Origin: Hyphomicrobiales bacterium
GTDB taxonomy: Bacteria > Pseudomonadota > Alphaproteobacteria > Rhizobiales > Devosiaceae
Assembly (NCBI GenBank): GCA_027487555.1
Contig: JAIYDI010000047.1
Span: 124,001-188,000 of the forward strand
Direction: 5' to 3'
DNA: 64,000 bases
In this document: positions 50,313-59,169 of the stretch, one piece after another
Layout of the letters: each line of letters begins with the position of its first letter
Position numbering within the stretch: position 1 is the first letter of the stretch
Program-made: the position numbers and the translations under genes
The notes under the pieces: generated by a model
The model's database searches: none
Told to the model about the DNA's origin: nothing
The model's input: only the letters and a program-made list of their open reading frames with translations

Positions 50313-51785
50313 TCAGAACGGATAGGCCGAGGCCTGGTCCCTCACCGAGATCCACATCCACTGGGTGAATTCTTCGATGTCTGCCGGGCCGCCTATCCGG
50401 CTGCCGTTGCCCGACTTGCCTCGCCCACCGAAGGGTGCGAACGGGCCACCATTGACCGTCTGATCATTGATGTGGAGCTGGCCGACGTTGAGCTGCTCGC
50501 CCAGCGCCATGGCGCGACCGACAGCCGCCGAGATCACGCCGGCGGCAAGGCCGTACTCGGACATGTTGGCGATCTCCACGGCTTCCGCATCGGAGCCGAA
50601 GCGCACGATGCAGGCGACTGGCCCGAAGATCTCCTCTTCGAAGGCGCGCATGCCCGGCGTCACGCCATCAAGCACGGTGGCCGCATAGAACCGGCCATCA
50701 TGGCGCCCCCCTGCGAGCAGTTTGGCTCCTTTGGCAACAGCGTCGTCGACAATGGCCTGAATGGTCGCAACCTGGCCGTCGGAGATGATTGGCCCAAGAG
50801 CGACACGACCCGAGGACGGATCGCCTGCTGGCAAGTGGCTGGCCTTGGCCACCAGTCGTTCGGTCAGCCCCCCGGCAATCGCCTCATGGGCAAGGATCAG
50901 GCCGGTCGCCATGCAGATCTGACCCTGGTGCAGGAACGCGCCCCAGGCGGCATTGGAGGCGGCGATATCGAGATCGGCGTCATCGAGCACGATCAGCGCG
51001 TTCTTGCCGCCCAGTTCGAGCTGAACCTTCTTGAGGTGCCGTCCACACAGTTCGCCCACCTTGGACCCGCCGCGCGCCGAACCTGTGAAGGACACCATCG
51101 CGATGTTGGGATCGGTGCACAGCGCCTCGCCGGCATCGGCGCCGCCCGGCACGATCTGCAGAACGCCCTTGGGCAGGCCCGCCTCCTCGAAGATGCGGGC
51201 GATGATGATGCCACCGCTGATGGCCGTGCGCGGGTCAGGCTTGTGGACGACGGCATTCCCCAGCGCCAGCGCTGCCGCGATGGCGCGCACCGACAGAACA
51301 AGCGGGAAGTTGAAGGGCGAGATGACGCCGACCACGCCATGAGGCACACGCCGGGCATAGTTGGTGCGGTCGTCAAAGCCCGAGAGCACCAGGCCCATGG
51401 GCTGCGTCGCCAAATTGGCGGCGTGGCGGATAAACAGGGCGCCATGCTCGATCTCGATGCCGGCCTTGGGCTGGATGGAGCCGCTCTCGCGCATGATCCA
51501 GCCAATCAGTTCCTCGCCATTGGCGACCAGCAGGTCGGCTGCCCTGTTGAGAATAGCGGCGCGGGTTGTCGGCAGGGTCTTTGCCCAGGCGCGCTGAGCT
51601 TGACGCGCCTCCGTCGCAGCGCGGGCAATGTCGGCCGGACCGCCGAGGCCGACGCTGGCCAGCAGCGCATCGGTCGCCGGATCGCGCACCTCAATGGCGC
51701 CCGCTGCGGTCGACTGCCAGTCGCTGAACAGCGCCTTGCCGGTCCACTTTTCGACAGCAATGAAATTTGGGCTCTGAATGTTCAT
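50313..51785 (-). CDS. Aromatic aldehyde dehydrogenase (benzaldehyde/coniferyl-aldehyde type)
   Basis: 490 residues from ATG 51785, with AGGAGG upstream; a longer frame beyond it has no such support. Catalytic Cys291 (GQICMATG) and Glu257 (LELGGKN) are present, along with the SPFNFP loop at 156-161, FTGSARGG at 233-240 and FEEEIFGPV. The GQICMATG and QPMG segments are like those of benzaldehyde and vanillin dehydrogenases. It would oxidise aromatic aldehydes with NAD(P)+. It is the first gene of the sigma-54-controlled operon. Confidence 0.9.
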   Translation of the reverse strand: MNIQSPNFIAVEKWTGKALFSDWQSTAAGAIEVRDPATDALLASVGLGGPADIARAATEARQAQRAWAKTLPTTRAAILNRAADLLVANGEELIGWIMRESGSIQPKAGIEIEHGALFIRHAANLATQPMGLVLSGFDDRTNYARRVPHGVVGVISPFNFPLVLSVRAIAAALALGNAVVHKPDPRTAISGGIIIARIFEEAGLPKGVLQIVPGGADAGEALCTDPNIAMVSFTGSARGGSKVGELCGRHLKKVQLELGGKNALIVLDDADLDIAASNAAWGAFLHQGQICMATGLILAHEAIAGGLTERLVAKASHLPAGDPSSGRVALGPIISDGQVATIQAIVDDAVAKGAKLLAGGRHDGRFYAATVLDGVTPGMRAFEEEIFGPVACIVRFGSDAEAVEIANMSEYGLAAGVISAAVGRAMALGEQLNVGQLHINDQTVNGGPFAPFGGRGKSGNGSRIGGPADIEEFTQWMWISVRDQASAYPF

Positions 51786-52009
51786 GTCGTGCTCCTCCTT
51801 TTGCCGGCCGTGCGGCCTGATCTTTCCGGCCGGCTTGCGCCGGCTTGCCGCGACAAGAGGAGCAGGCGTGCAGGGACAACGGCCAGCCGGAGGGCAAGCC
51901 GAAGGCGCTGGCGCGCAAGCACATCCGCCTGCGACGCCCTCTTCACCAGGACCAGATTGGTCGATGTCCTCCCACGCCCGCTTCCTCAAACGGGCTTGGG
52001 CCAATAGTT

Positions 52010-52024
52010 GCAAGGCTCATGCCA
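52010..52024 (-). promoter_or_regulatory. Sigma-54 (-24/-12) promoter for the aldehyde dehydrogenase operon
   Basis: On the minus strand TGGCATGAGCCTTGC matches the consensus TGGCACN5TTGC at all fixed positions but one (T for C), with exact spacing of GG and GC. Transcription would begin near 51,998, about 210 bases before the ATG. A sigma-54 activator gene starts 200 bases away in the opposite direction, which supports it. Confidence 0.75.
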
Positions 52025-52175
52025 TATGGCTCCAGCGCTGTGCCGACTGGCGCGCCAATGGACAACAGGACTGCCAAAGCCTTGCGCATGAGGGACTTAG
52101 CTCTACATGCGGGCGAAGCGCGACAGGAGGCCGAGCGGGTGACGGTGGAATGGATTTACTGATTTGGTGAAAACG

Positions 52176-52194
52176 TGCTGAAGTGACTGCTGAA
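52176..52194. promoter_or_regulatory. Direct repeat, possible activator site
   Basis: TGCTGAA occurs at 52,176-52,182 and 52,188-52,194, a 12-base period (close to one helix turn), about 155-170 bases upstream of the sigma-54 promoter and just before the activator gene. That distance suits an upstream activator site. The repeat is short, so the evidence is modest. Confidence 0.3.
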
Positions 52195-52223
52195 ATCATG
52201 AATTCGAACGCGGAGGATGAAGC

Positions 52224-53987
52224 ATGAACAAGGCGGATCGGCTCATCTCGCTGGCCGAGGCATCGCGCCAGGCGAGGGGCATCATCAGCCGCGGTGCCAG
52301 CAGCGAGCTGGGGACCAGCGCGTCTCCGACCTTCGAAGACCTGACCGAAGTGCTGCATTTCGCGCTGGGCGACGGGCGCATATGGCTCAATGATCAGCGC
52401 GTGGTGTTGATGCAGTCCTCAGTCCTTGGCCGCATTCGCCAGGAGATCATCGATGCCTTCGGCACCGATACCGCCCGCGCCATGTTCATGCGCATCGGCT
52501 ACATGCAGGGCGTGCGCGATGCCGAGCTGATCCAGAAGCGCTGGCCCCAGGAGGATCTGACCCATGCGCTGGCGGCCGGCCCGCGCGTCCACACGCTCGA
52601 GGGCTTCGTGAAGGTCACCACCAAGCACTTCGAGTTCGACAGCGACAGAGGCACCTATTTCGGCGAGTTCCTATGGGACGACTCGTCGGAAGCCGCCGAG
52701 CATCTGGCGAGCTATGGCGTCTCCACTCAACCGGTCTGCTGGCTGCAGACGGGCTATCCGTCTGGCTATACGAGCAAGCTCTTCGGCAAGCCGGTGATTT
52801 TCCGCGAGGTGGAATGTGTGGGCATGGGCGCCAAGCGGTGCACAGTCATCGGCCAGAATGCCGAGGCTTGGGAGAAGGACGCGCCCGAGCGCGAGTATTT
52901 CGGGCTTGGCTGGAAGAACCACCGCACCTACGCCGCTCCGCGCCAGGCGGCGCCCGCCGAGGAAGGGTTCGTCCCCCAGGTCGACTCGAACGATGTCGTC
53001 GTGGGCGTTTCGGCCAGTTTCATGCGCACGCGACATCTGCTGGAAAAAGTCGCGGCAACCGACGCGACAGTTCTCTTTGTGGGGGAGTCCGGCGTTGGCA
53101 AGGAGCTCTTCTCCCGGCAGTTGCACGAGTTGAGTGCCCGGGCCAATGGACCGTTCATTGCAATCAACTGTGCTGCTATTCCGGACAACCTGGTCGAGTC
53201 CGAACTCTTTGGCGTCGACAAGGGCGCCTTTACCGGCGCGACCAGCTCACGCGCCGGTTATTTCGAGCGCGCCTCCGGCGGAACACTGTTCCTCGACGAG
53301 GTGGCCTCGCTGGCCTATTCGGCGCAGGGAAAGCTGCTGCGGGCGCTGCAGGAGCGGGAGATCGAGCGCGTCGGCGGCAGCCATACCATTGCGGTGAACG
53401 TCCGCGTTGTAGCGGCCTCGAATGTCGATCTGGCAAAGGAAGTGGCTGCCGGGCGCTTCCGGCAGGATCTCTATTTTCGCCTCTGCGTCTTCCCTGTGGC
53501 CATTCCGCCGTTGCGCGAACGGCGCGACGACATTCCACTGCTGATGGCGCACTTCCTTCAGCTTTATTCCGCCCGTCACGGCCGCAATATCCGCGGCTTT
53601 ACCCGCCGCGCCACGGAGGCCCTGCTCAAATACGACTATCCGGGGAATATCCGCGAGTTGCAGAACCTCATAGAACGAGGAACGGTCTATGCGGACAATG
53701 ACGGGCATATTGACGTCGTGCACCTCTTCAGCGGCTCGGAACTGTTGCCGCCCTTTTCTGTCCGGCTCTCGGAAACCGGGCGGATCGACCAGCGCCCCTT
53801 TTCCGACGATGGTCGCGAGGATGCGCCGACGGACTCGAGGTCATTTGAGGATCTGGAGCGTGCTGCCTATCGTGCCGCCCTCGAACGCCATGACGGCAAT
53901 GTCACGCGCGCTGCACGTGACCTCAAGCTGAGCAGGGCGAGCCTCGACTACCGGCTGAGAAAGCTCGGCATGCGTAACGGCTCATAG
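52224..53987 (+). CDS. V4R-domain sigma-54-dependent transcriptional activator (XylR/DmpR type)
   Basis: 587 residues. An N-terminal sensor domain (about 35-215) ends in a V4R part with Cys172, Cys198 and Cys206, as in phenol-sensing DmpR-like proteins. The AAA+ domain follows: Walker A GESGVGKE (287-294), sigma-54 contact loop GAFTGA (334-339), Walker B GGTLFLDE (352-359). A Fis-type helix-turn-helix (about 540-585, [25 protein letters not shown]) closes the protein. The sensor domain probably binds an aromatic compound and relieves ATPase repression. GGAGG lies 7 bases before the ATG. It is divergent to the aldehyde dehydrogenase operon, which has a matching promoter. Confidence 0.93.
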   Translation: MNKADRLISLAEASRQARGIISRGASSELGTSASPTFEDLTEVLHFALGDGRIWLNDQRVVLMQSSVLGRIRQEIIDAFGTDTARAMFMRIGYMQGVRDAELIQKRWPQEDLTHALAAGPRVHTLEGFVKVTTKHFEFDSDRGTYFGEFLWDDSSEAAEHLASYGVSTQPVCWLQTGYPSGYTSKLFGKPVIFREVECVGMGAKRCTVIGQNAEAWEKDAPEREYFGLGWKNHRTYAAPRQAAPAEEGFVPQVDSNDVVVGVSASFMRTRHLLEKVAATDATVLFVGESGVGKELFSRQLHELSARANGPFIAINCAAIPDNLVESELFGVDKGAFTGATSSRAGYFERASGGTLFLDEVASLAYSAQGKLLRALQEREIERVGGSHTIAVNVRVVAASNVDLAKEVAAGRFRQDLYFRLCVFPVAIPPLRERRDDIPLLMAHFLQLYSARHGRNIRGFTRRATEALLKYDYPGNIRELQNLIERGTVYADNDGHIDVVHLFSGSELLPPFSVRLSETGRIDQRPFSDDGREDAPTDSRSFEDLERAAYRAALERHDGNVTRAARDLKLSRASLDYRLRKLGMRNGS

Positions 53988-54007
53988 CACGGTGAGGCAG
54001 GTCCAGA

Positions 54008-54051
54008 GCGCTTTAGGGGAAAGCTGCATGACTTTCCCGGCTCGAAAGCGC
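54008..54051. repeat. Nested palindrome between convergent genes (rhizobial intergenic type)
   Basis: An outer pair GCGCTTT/AAAGCGC (54,008-54,014 and 54,045-54,051) encloses an inner pair GGGAAAG/CTTTCCC (54,017-54,023 and 54,032-54,038) with an 8-base loop. The following CGATAAAACAAAG is also common in such elements. It lies between the ends of the activator gene and the TRAP operon and may act as a two-way transcript end, or be a member of a dispersed repeat family. I see nothing else in 53,988-54,253. Confidence 0.6.
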
Positions 54052-54253
54052 GATAAAACAAAGGTTTGGATCACTTCAGTGTTTCAACCAAGACGTGAAA
54101 TGATCTCGTGCATAAGCGCGATGGGCGCGGCCTCGGTGCTGGGGCGACGCTCGGGCCAGAAAACGGTTGCGGGAAAGGGTCAGACTTCGGGGCTGGAAAA
54201 CCGATGGCGGGTACCTCAAGGCGCCCGCCACCGCATCGGCGTGTCAGACTGCT

Positions 54254-55276
54254 TCAGTTGGTTTCGGCTGCGATCGCGGCGCGCGCCGCCGCCAGAAGCG
54301 CGGCTCCGTCATTCCCGGCCGCGTTCATATCGGCAATCCACTTGTCGATGGTCGCCTGCGCTGAAGCTTGCCAGCGTGCTGTTTCGGCCTCGTCGAGAGT
54401 GATGATCGTATTGCCGCGATCCGCAGCGATCTTGAGCCCGACCGCATCGCCCTGATCCATCACCCGACCGAACTGCCGGGAGGTCTCCAGACCGGAATTG
54501 TCATCGATGACCTTCTTCAGATCGTCCGGCAGCCGGTTGTAGCTGTCCATGTTCATGACAAAGCCGAAGGTCTGGGTATAGAGACCGTACTGGCCCGAGA
54601 AGCCGGTGTGGTTTGTCACCAGTTCGGAAATCTTGAGCGAAGGCGTTACTTCCCAAGGAACGGTGGTACCCTCGATCACCCCTTTGGACAGGGCTTCGGT
54701 CGTCTGCGGCACGGGCATGCCGACGGGCTCGGCACCAAGTTGGGCGAGCATTCCAGAAATGATGCGCGAACCACCGCGGATCTTCATGCCCTTCAGATCT
54801 TCAAGCGTGTTCACAGGGCGCTTGGTATGGAACAGTCCGGGACCATGGGTGTGAAGGGCGATAACCTTGACCCCAGCGAACTCCTCGGCCGAATTGGCCA
54901 TCACATAGCTGTAGAGGGCCGCCGAGCCTTCTTCACCATTGGGAATCATGAAGGGCAGTTCAAAGACTTCGGACTTTGGGAACCGGCCGGGCGTATACCC
55001 CAGTACCGTCCAGATGACATCCACGACGCCGTCCTTGGCTTGGTCAAACAACTCAGGCGGCGCGCCGCCGAGCTGCATCGCTGGATAGAGCTCGACCTTG
55101 AGGCGACCGCCCGATTCCTCTGCCACCTTGGCCGCCCAGGGCTCGATAGCCTTGGCGGGAATTGTCGCCTGCGCCGGCAGCATCTGATGCAGGCGCAGCG
55201 TAACATCCTGTGCGACCGCCGAAGCGGTCATGGCAAGCCCGAACAGCCCTGCCAGCACGATGGACCTTTTCTTCAT
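54254..55276 (-). CDS. dctP: TRAP transporter substrate-binding protein DctP
   Basis: 340 residues from ATG 55276 with GGAGGA just before. A signal peptide (MKKRSIVLAGLFGLAMTASAVAQ) is followed by the DctP fold (LRLHQMLPAQATIPAKAI, LYPAMQLGGAPPELFDQ, DLKGMKIRGGSRIISGML). The Arg in KIRGG is the usual carboxylate-binding residue, so the ligand is likely an organic or aromatic acid. It is the last gene of the TRAP set, 86 bases after dctM. The GLYTQTFGFVMNMDSYNRLP segment is normal for the family. Confidence 0.92.
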   Translation of the reverse strand: MKKRSIVLAGLFGLAMTASAVAQDVTLRLHQMLPAQATIPAKAIEPWAAKVAEESGGRLKVELYPAMQLGGAPPELFDQAKDGVVDVIWTVLGYTPGRFPKSEVFELPFMIPNGEEGSAALYSYVMANSAEEFAGVKVIALHTHGPGLFHTKRPVNTLEDLKGMKIRGGSRIISGMLAQLGAEPVGMPVPQTTEALSKGVIEGTTVPWEVTPSLKISELVTNHTGFSGQYGLYTQTFGFVMNMDSYNRLPDDLKKVIDDNSGLETSRQFGRVMDQGDAVGLKIAADRGNTIITLDEAETARWQASAQATIDKWIADMNAAGNDGAALLAAARAAIAAETN

Positions 55277-55362
55277 AGTCTCCTCCCAGTTTTGGGCCGA
55301 CGGCCCGAACCCATGCTGTCCGGCATTTCCTGCACGCGCGGCCGCAGGCTCTCCGATTGCGC

Positions 55363-56685
55363 CTAGAACAACGCCCAGACGAGCCACAATGAGATTGGCG
55401 GGAATGCCGCGAGCAGCGCCGTTCTTACAATGTCGCTGGCCACGAACGGCAGCACACCGCGATAGGTCTCGGTGATCCGCGTGCCCGGCGACATCGAATT
55501 GATGATGAACAGATTCATTCCGACTGGCGGCGTGATGAGCCCCACCTCGACGACAATCAGGACCAGAATGCCGAACCAGATGCCGAACTCGTCCGGCGAG
55601 AGGCCGAAGTCGAGCGCGGACATGATGGGATAAATGATCGGCACGGTCAGCAGGATCATGGACAGCGAGTCCATGACGCAACCCATGACCAGATAGAGCA
55701 GCAGCACGATGGTCAACACCAGCCACGGGTTGAAGCCTTGCGACGACACCCAGAGTGCGGCCTCCTGGGGCAGGTGCGACAGCGCCAGGAAACTGTTGAG
55801 TGACATTGCGCCCAGAACGATCATGAAGATCATCGCTGTGGACGAGGCCGTCGACAGCATGGCCTTGACGATCTTGGGCCAAGTCAGTTGGCGCGAGAGC
55901 AGCGCCATGATGCCGGTGCCGGCCGCGCCGATGGCTGCCGCCTCGGTGGGAGTGAAGAGCCCGCCATAAATGCCACCGATGACCACAAGGAAAATGGCAA
56001 CAACCGGCCATATTTCAAGCAGGTTGCGCATCCGCTCGGGGTAGGGCACCCGCTCGCGCAGCCCGCCGCCTTCCGGCCAGACGCGGACATAGATGGCGAT
56101 GACGATGATGTAGCCGATGACAGCGAGGAGCCCTGGAATGAAGGCGGCGATGAACAGCTTGGAGATGTTCTGCTCTGCCAGCACCGCATAGATCACCAGG
56201 ATGATCGAGGGTGGGATAAGGATGCCCAACGTACCGCCGGCCGCCACGCTGGCTGTCGCCAAGGCGTCCGAGTAGCCGTATTTCTTGAGCTCCGGCAATG
56301 ACACCTGGCCCATGGTGGCCGCTGTGGCGAGCGACGAGCCGCAGATGGCACCAAAACCAGCGCTGGCGCCGATAGCGGCCATGGCGACGCCGCCCTTGCG
56401 ATGGCCCAGCCAACTGGCGGCTGCCTTGAACAGGCCTGACGACAGCCCGCCCAGGCTGGCGAACTGCCCCATCAGCAGGAACAACGGCACCACTGAGAGG
56501 GAGTAGGACGCAAAGGTCGAATAGGTGACGTTCTTGTATTGGGCAATGATGGGGTTGATGGTGCCCGTTACCAGCCAGGTGCCGACAATACCGACCACCA
56601 GCATGGCTAGCCCGATCGGGACGCGGAAGGCGATCAGCGTCAGAACGACGGGAAACGACAAGATGCCGAGAAGGATCGGGGTCAT
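55363..56685 (-). CDS. dctM: TRAP transporter large permease DctM
   Basis: 440 residues, about 12 membrane segments, starting at ATG 56685 within the stop of dctQ (4-base overlap). DctM marks are GASAGFGAICGSSLATAATMG, GGTLGILIPPSI and GLFTPTEAAAIGA, the helical-hairpin regions that bind substrate and sodium. It moves the acid delivered by DctP using a sodium gradient. Longer open frames upstream lie over dctQ and are rejected. Confidence 0.93.
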   Translation of the reverse strand: MTPILLGILSFPVVLTLIAFRVPIGLAMLVVGIVGTWLVTGTINPIIAQYKNVTYSTFASYSLSVVPLFLLMGQFASLGGLSSGLFKAAASWLGHRKGGVAMAAIGASAGFGAICGSSLATAATMGQVSLPELKKYGYSDALATASVAAGGTLGILIPPSIILVIYAVLAEQNISKLFIAAFIPGLLAVIGYIIVIAIYVRVWPEGGGLRERVPYPERMRNLLEIWPVVAIFLVVIGGIYGGLFTPTEAAAIGAAGTGIMALLSRQLTWPKIVKAMLSTASSTAMIFMIVLGAMSLNSFLALSHLPQEAALWVSSQGFNPWLVLTIVLLLYLVMGCVMDSLSMILLTVPIIYPIMSALDFGLSPDEFGIWFGILVLIVVEVGLITPPVGMNLFIINSMSPGTRITETYRGVLPFVASDIVRTALLAAFPPISLWLVWALF

Positions 56686-57239
56686 AGGTCTCCTCCGACC
56701 CGCTGGGGTTCGTCGCGACGGGCTAGCGCATCGGAGAGTGAGCGCCCAAGGACGTAGATGGATACGACAACGAGGACCACCGCCCCTATCAGCCCAAGGG
56801 CATAGCCCCAGCCCAGCGGTATCCCAAGCAGCAGGGTCGTCTCGCCGTAGCGGAGCTTGTCGAGGGTGCCATCGTATTGACGCCAGGCCAGAAATGCACT
56901 GACCAGCAGCATTATCAGGTCGGTGGTCACCAGCAGCCAGCGGTTGAAGGCTTTGGGCAGGCTGTCGGTAAGAATAGTCACCATGGCGTGGCCGCGTTCG
57001 AGGTGAACCCACGGCAGGAAAGCAAAAACGGCGAAGCCCATGCCAATTGAAACGAGTTCATAGTCGCCCAGGATGGGCTTGAGCCCCGCAAAGATCAGCG
57101 CGCGTCCGATGACGCTGGCGGTCATCAGAACCACCATGGCAACCAACGCCAAACCTCCGGCCACAGCCATGCCCTGCGCGAGGCGGCTCACCAGCCGGCC
57201 AAGCGGGGATGCGTCCTTGAACAAAATGTATCCTCCCAT
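56682..57239 (-). CDS. dctQ: TRAP transporter small permease DctQ
   Basis: About 185 residues with four hydrophobic segments (GLALVAMVVLMTASVIGRALI; YELVSIGMGFAVFAFLPWVH; LVTTDLIMLLVSAFLAW; IGAVVLVVVSIYVLG). The start is uncertain: ATG 57239 has GGAG only 3 bases away, while TTG 57224 has GGGAGG 7 bases before it. The conserved sequence begins after both. It overlaps dctM by 4 bases. The gene is divergent from the MarR regulator, so both could be controlled from the 228-base gap. Confidence 0.88.
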   Translation of the reverse strand: MGGYILFKDASPLGRLVSRLAQGMAVAGGLALVAMVVLMTASVIGRALIFAGLKPILGDYELVSIGMGFAVFAFLPWVHLERGHAMVTILTDSLPKAFNRWLLVTTDLIMLLVSAFLAWRQYDGTLDKLRYGETTLLLGIPLGWGYALGLIGAVVLVVVSIYVLGRSLSDALARRDEPQRVGGDL

Positions 57240-57331
57240 CCTCTCCGACGATTTCTCGTCCGAAGATGCCCTACCCGCCGATATTGAAGCTGCCCCACTT
57301 GAATTGTAAAATGACAAGTCACGACCTAAGG

Positions 57332-57347
57332 ATAACCTCAGGGTTAT
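57332..57347. promoter_or_regulatory. Inverted repeat between dctQ and marR
   Basis: ATAACC and GGTTAT flank TCAG. The GGTTAT half-site also occurs in the operator-like repeat before the CoA ligase gene (63,053-63,077), although the arms face the other way there. It is a reasonable site for the divergent MarR protein, not a proven one. The rest of 57,240-57,466 shows no other clear element. Confidence 0.4.
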
Positions 57348-57466
57348 AGAATGGGGGTTGCGTTGCCGGGCTAGTCGGCTTTCCTGCGCGTCCGGGATAA
57401 CTTCAATGTCATGCAAGGCGAGGATGCGCGCGGAGCTGTCGGCAGCCATTGCTATGGAATAGAACA

Positions 57467-57952
57467 ATGCATGCCAATCACGGAAAAAACGAAAATCCTA
57501 TGGACCCTGATCTGACCAATCCGAGCGATGCGCTGCGAACGGAATCGACAACGGGAATTCTGGGATACCGGCTGCGGCGGGCGCAGTTGAATGTCTTCCA
57601 GCGTTTCCTGCAGGTGTTTGAAGAAGTGCGTCTTCGTCCGGCGGAATACACGATACTCCTGCTGATCGCCGACAATCCTGGGCGCAAGCAAACCGAGATA
57701 GCCGACATACTCAGCATCAAGCGGGCCAATTTCGTCACGCTCGTGCATGGATTGCAGGACCGTGCACTGCTTGAGCGCCGCCCGGCCCCTGGGGACCGCC
57801 GCGCCAATGCCTTGTACCTGACAGCGGCCGGCATGCAGTTTCTCGACGCGGCGCGCGCACGCCACGATGACATGGAGCGTCAACTGGTGGCGCAGCTTGG
57901 TGGCGAAGCCAGCCGTTCCCAACTCCTGGCGCTTCTGGATCGCCTGAGCTGA
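57467..57952 (+). CDS. MarR family transcriptional regulator
   Basis: 161 residues from ATG 57467; ATG 57500 would give 150 residues and is equally possible, since both lack a strong ribosome site. The winged helix (KQTEIADILSIKRANFVTLVHGLQDRALLERRPAPGDRRANALYLT) has the DxR motif of the wing. MarR proteins of hydroxycinnamate pathways (FerC/CouR type) repress until an aryl-CoA ester binds. That role fits the adjacent CoA-pathway operon. Its stop is only 3 bases from the stop of the convergent enoyl-CoA hydratase gene. Confidence 0.9.
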   Translation: MHANHGKNENPMDPDLTNPSDALRTESTTGILGYRLRRAQLNVFQRFLQVFEEVRLRPAEYTILLLIADNPGRKQTEIADILSIKRANFVTLVHGLQDRALLERRPAPGDRRANALYLTAAGMQFLDAARARHDDMERQLVAQLGGEASRSQLLALLDRLS

Positions 57953-57955
57953 GCG

Positions 57956-58747
57956 TCAACGGAAAACCGCAGGCCGTTTCTCGAGAAACGCCCGCAGCCC
58001 CTCCTCTGCATCGGGGCCAGTTTGGCTCAGCGCCGCAGCAAGACTCTCCGCATAGAGCCCGGCTTCGGGCGGCATGCTGCTGATCTGTGCGATAGCCTGG
58101 ACGATGAAGCCGTTGATGGTTGGGGAGTTCCGGGCAATCCGCTCGGCCAGTTCCATGGCTTTTGCCAGGCCCTGGCCTTCGGCGACCAGATGGTGCGCCA
58201 GCCCGAGCCGTTCGCCCTCCGTCCCCGAATAGACCCGACCAGTGAGCATCATCTCGGTCAGACGGTCCGATCCGATAAGCCGGGTTATGCGCACCGAGCC
58301 ACCGCCGCCGATGAAGATGCCGCGCAGCCCCTCAGGCATCTGGAACCGCACTGTCTCCTCGGCGACACGCACATGACAGACAGCGCCAAATTCGAGCCCG
58401 CCCCCCATCACGGCCCCCGACATGGCGGCAACGACCGGAATGGATGAGTTGGCGATCTGTGCCATGACACGGTGCCAGTTGCGCGAGTGGGCCATCACTT
58501 CCAGCGGCTGCCGGCTGACATGCTGCGACAGGTCGAGGCCCGAGGAGAAATGGCCGCCTGCACCGGAGATGACGATGACGCGCGTGCCAGGGGGCACAGC
58601 CCCGAAGAAGCCGTCAAGCGCCGCGATCAGCGCGTCGTTGAGGGCATTGCGCTTGTCGGGTCGATTGAGCGTGAGATGCGCGATGGCGCCCTTCTGCTCG
58701 ATGATCAGCTCGTCAGCCATGGACTGTCCTTCTGCGCGGGCGCTCAT
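57956..58747 (-). CDS. Enoyl-CoA hydratase/isomerase (crotonase) family protein
   Basis: 263 residues. The crotonase fold is seen in LTLNRPDKRNALNDALI, the oxyanion loop HFSSGLDLSQH and SGAVMGGGLEFG. It would hydrate an aryl-enoyl-CoA. Because the same operon has a dehydrogenase and a thiolase, a hydratase is more likely than the hydratase-lyase that directly releases vanillin, though this cannot be decided from sequence alone. ATG 58747 overlaps the thioesterase stop by 4 bases; ATG 58720 with AAGGA upstream is an alternative start. Last gene of its operon, convergent with marR. Confidence 0.9.
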   Translation of the reverse strand: MSARAEGQSMADELIIEQKGAIAHLTLNRPDKRNALNDALIAALDGFFGAVPPGTRVIVISGAGGHFSSGLDLSQHVSRQPLEVMAHSRNWHRVMAQIANSSIPVVAAMSGAVMGGGLEFGAVCHVRVAEETVRFQMPEGLRGIFIGGGGSVRITRLIGSDRLTEMMLTGRVYSGTEGERLGLAHHLVAEGQGLAKAMELAERIARNSPTINGFIVQAIAQISSMPPEAGLYAESLAAALSQTGPDAEEGLRAFLEKRPAVFR

Positions 58748-59160
58748 GTGGCACCGAGGAGTTTGCGTACAGCGTCAGGCAGTGGGGCGGAGCGAATGCT
58801 GCCCTCCTCACCCATGACCACCCAGACGCGCTTTTCATGCGCCTCGATGGCCAATTGGCCATCGCGCAGCAACCGGTGCTTGACGCCGAAGCTCGATCGG
58901 CCGAGCTCGGTGATCTCGGAGCTGATATCAACGACATCGCCGAAGCGCGATGGCACCAGAAAGCGCGCGCCGGTATCGACCATGGGAATGCCGGCAATCC
59001 CGTAGTGCGCCAGCCAGTTGCGCTTGTGCATCGCAAAAGCTGCCGACAACAGGGCGGCGGTGGCATTGTCGAAGAAGCGGAAGTAGTTGGGAAAGTAGAC
59101 GATCCCGGCGGGATCGCAGTCACCGAACTGAATCTCGACTCGCGTGCTGTTGGTGAACAT
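58744..59160 (-). CDS. 4-hydroxybenzoyl-CoA-type thioesterase
   Basis: 138 residues, the single hot-dog size. The motif FGDCDPAGIVYFPNY (12-26) matches the active-site loop of the Pseudomonas CBS3 4-hydroxybenzoyl-CoA thioesterase; Asp16 here corresponds to its catalytic Asp17. It would release free aromatic acid, for example vanillate or 4-hydroxybenzoate, from the thiolase product. GGAGG lies 5 bases before ATG 59160. The gene begins 9 bases after the SDR gene and overlaps the hydratase gene by 4 bases. Confidence 0.9.
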   Translation of the reverse strand: MFTNSTRVEIQFGDCDPAGIVYFPNYFRFFDNATAALLSAAFAMHKRNWLAHYGIAGIPMVDTGARFLVPSRFGDVVDISSEITELGRSSFGVKHRLLRDGQLAIEAHEKRVWVVMGEEGSIRSAPLPDAVRKLLGAT

Positions 59161-59169
59161 CGCCGCCTC

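Noticed and set aside
54254..57467. Longer starts for dctP, dctM and dctQ
   Set aside because: The extensions lie over neighbouring genes or intergenic DNA; the chosen dctP and dctM starts have good ribosome sites or stop-start overlaps and fit family lengths.
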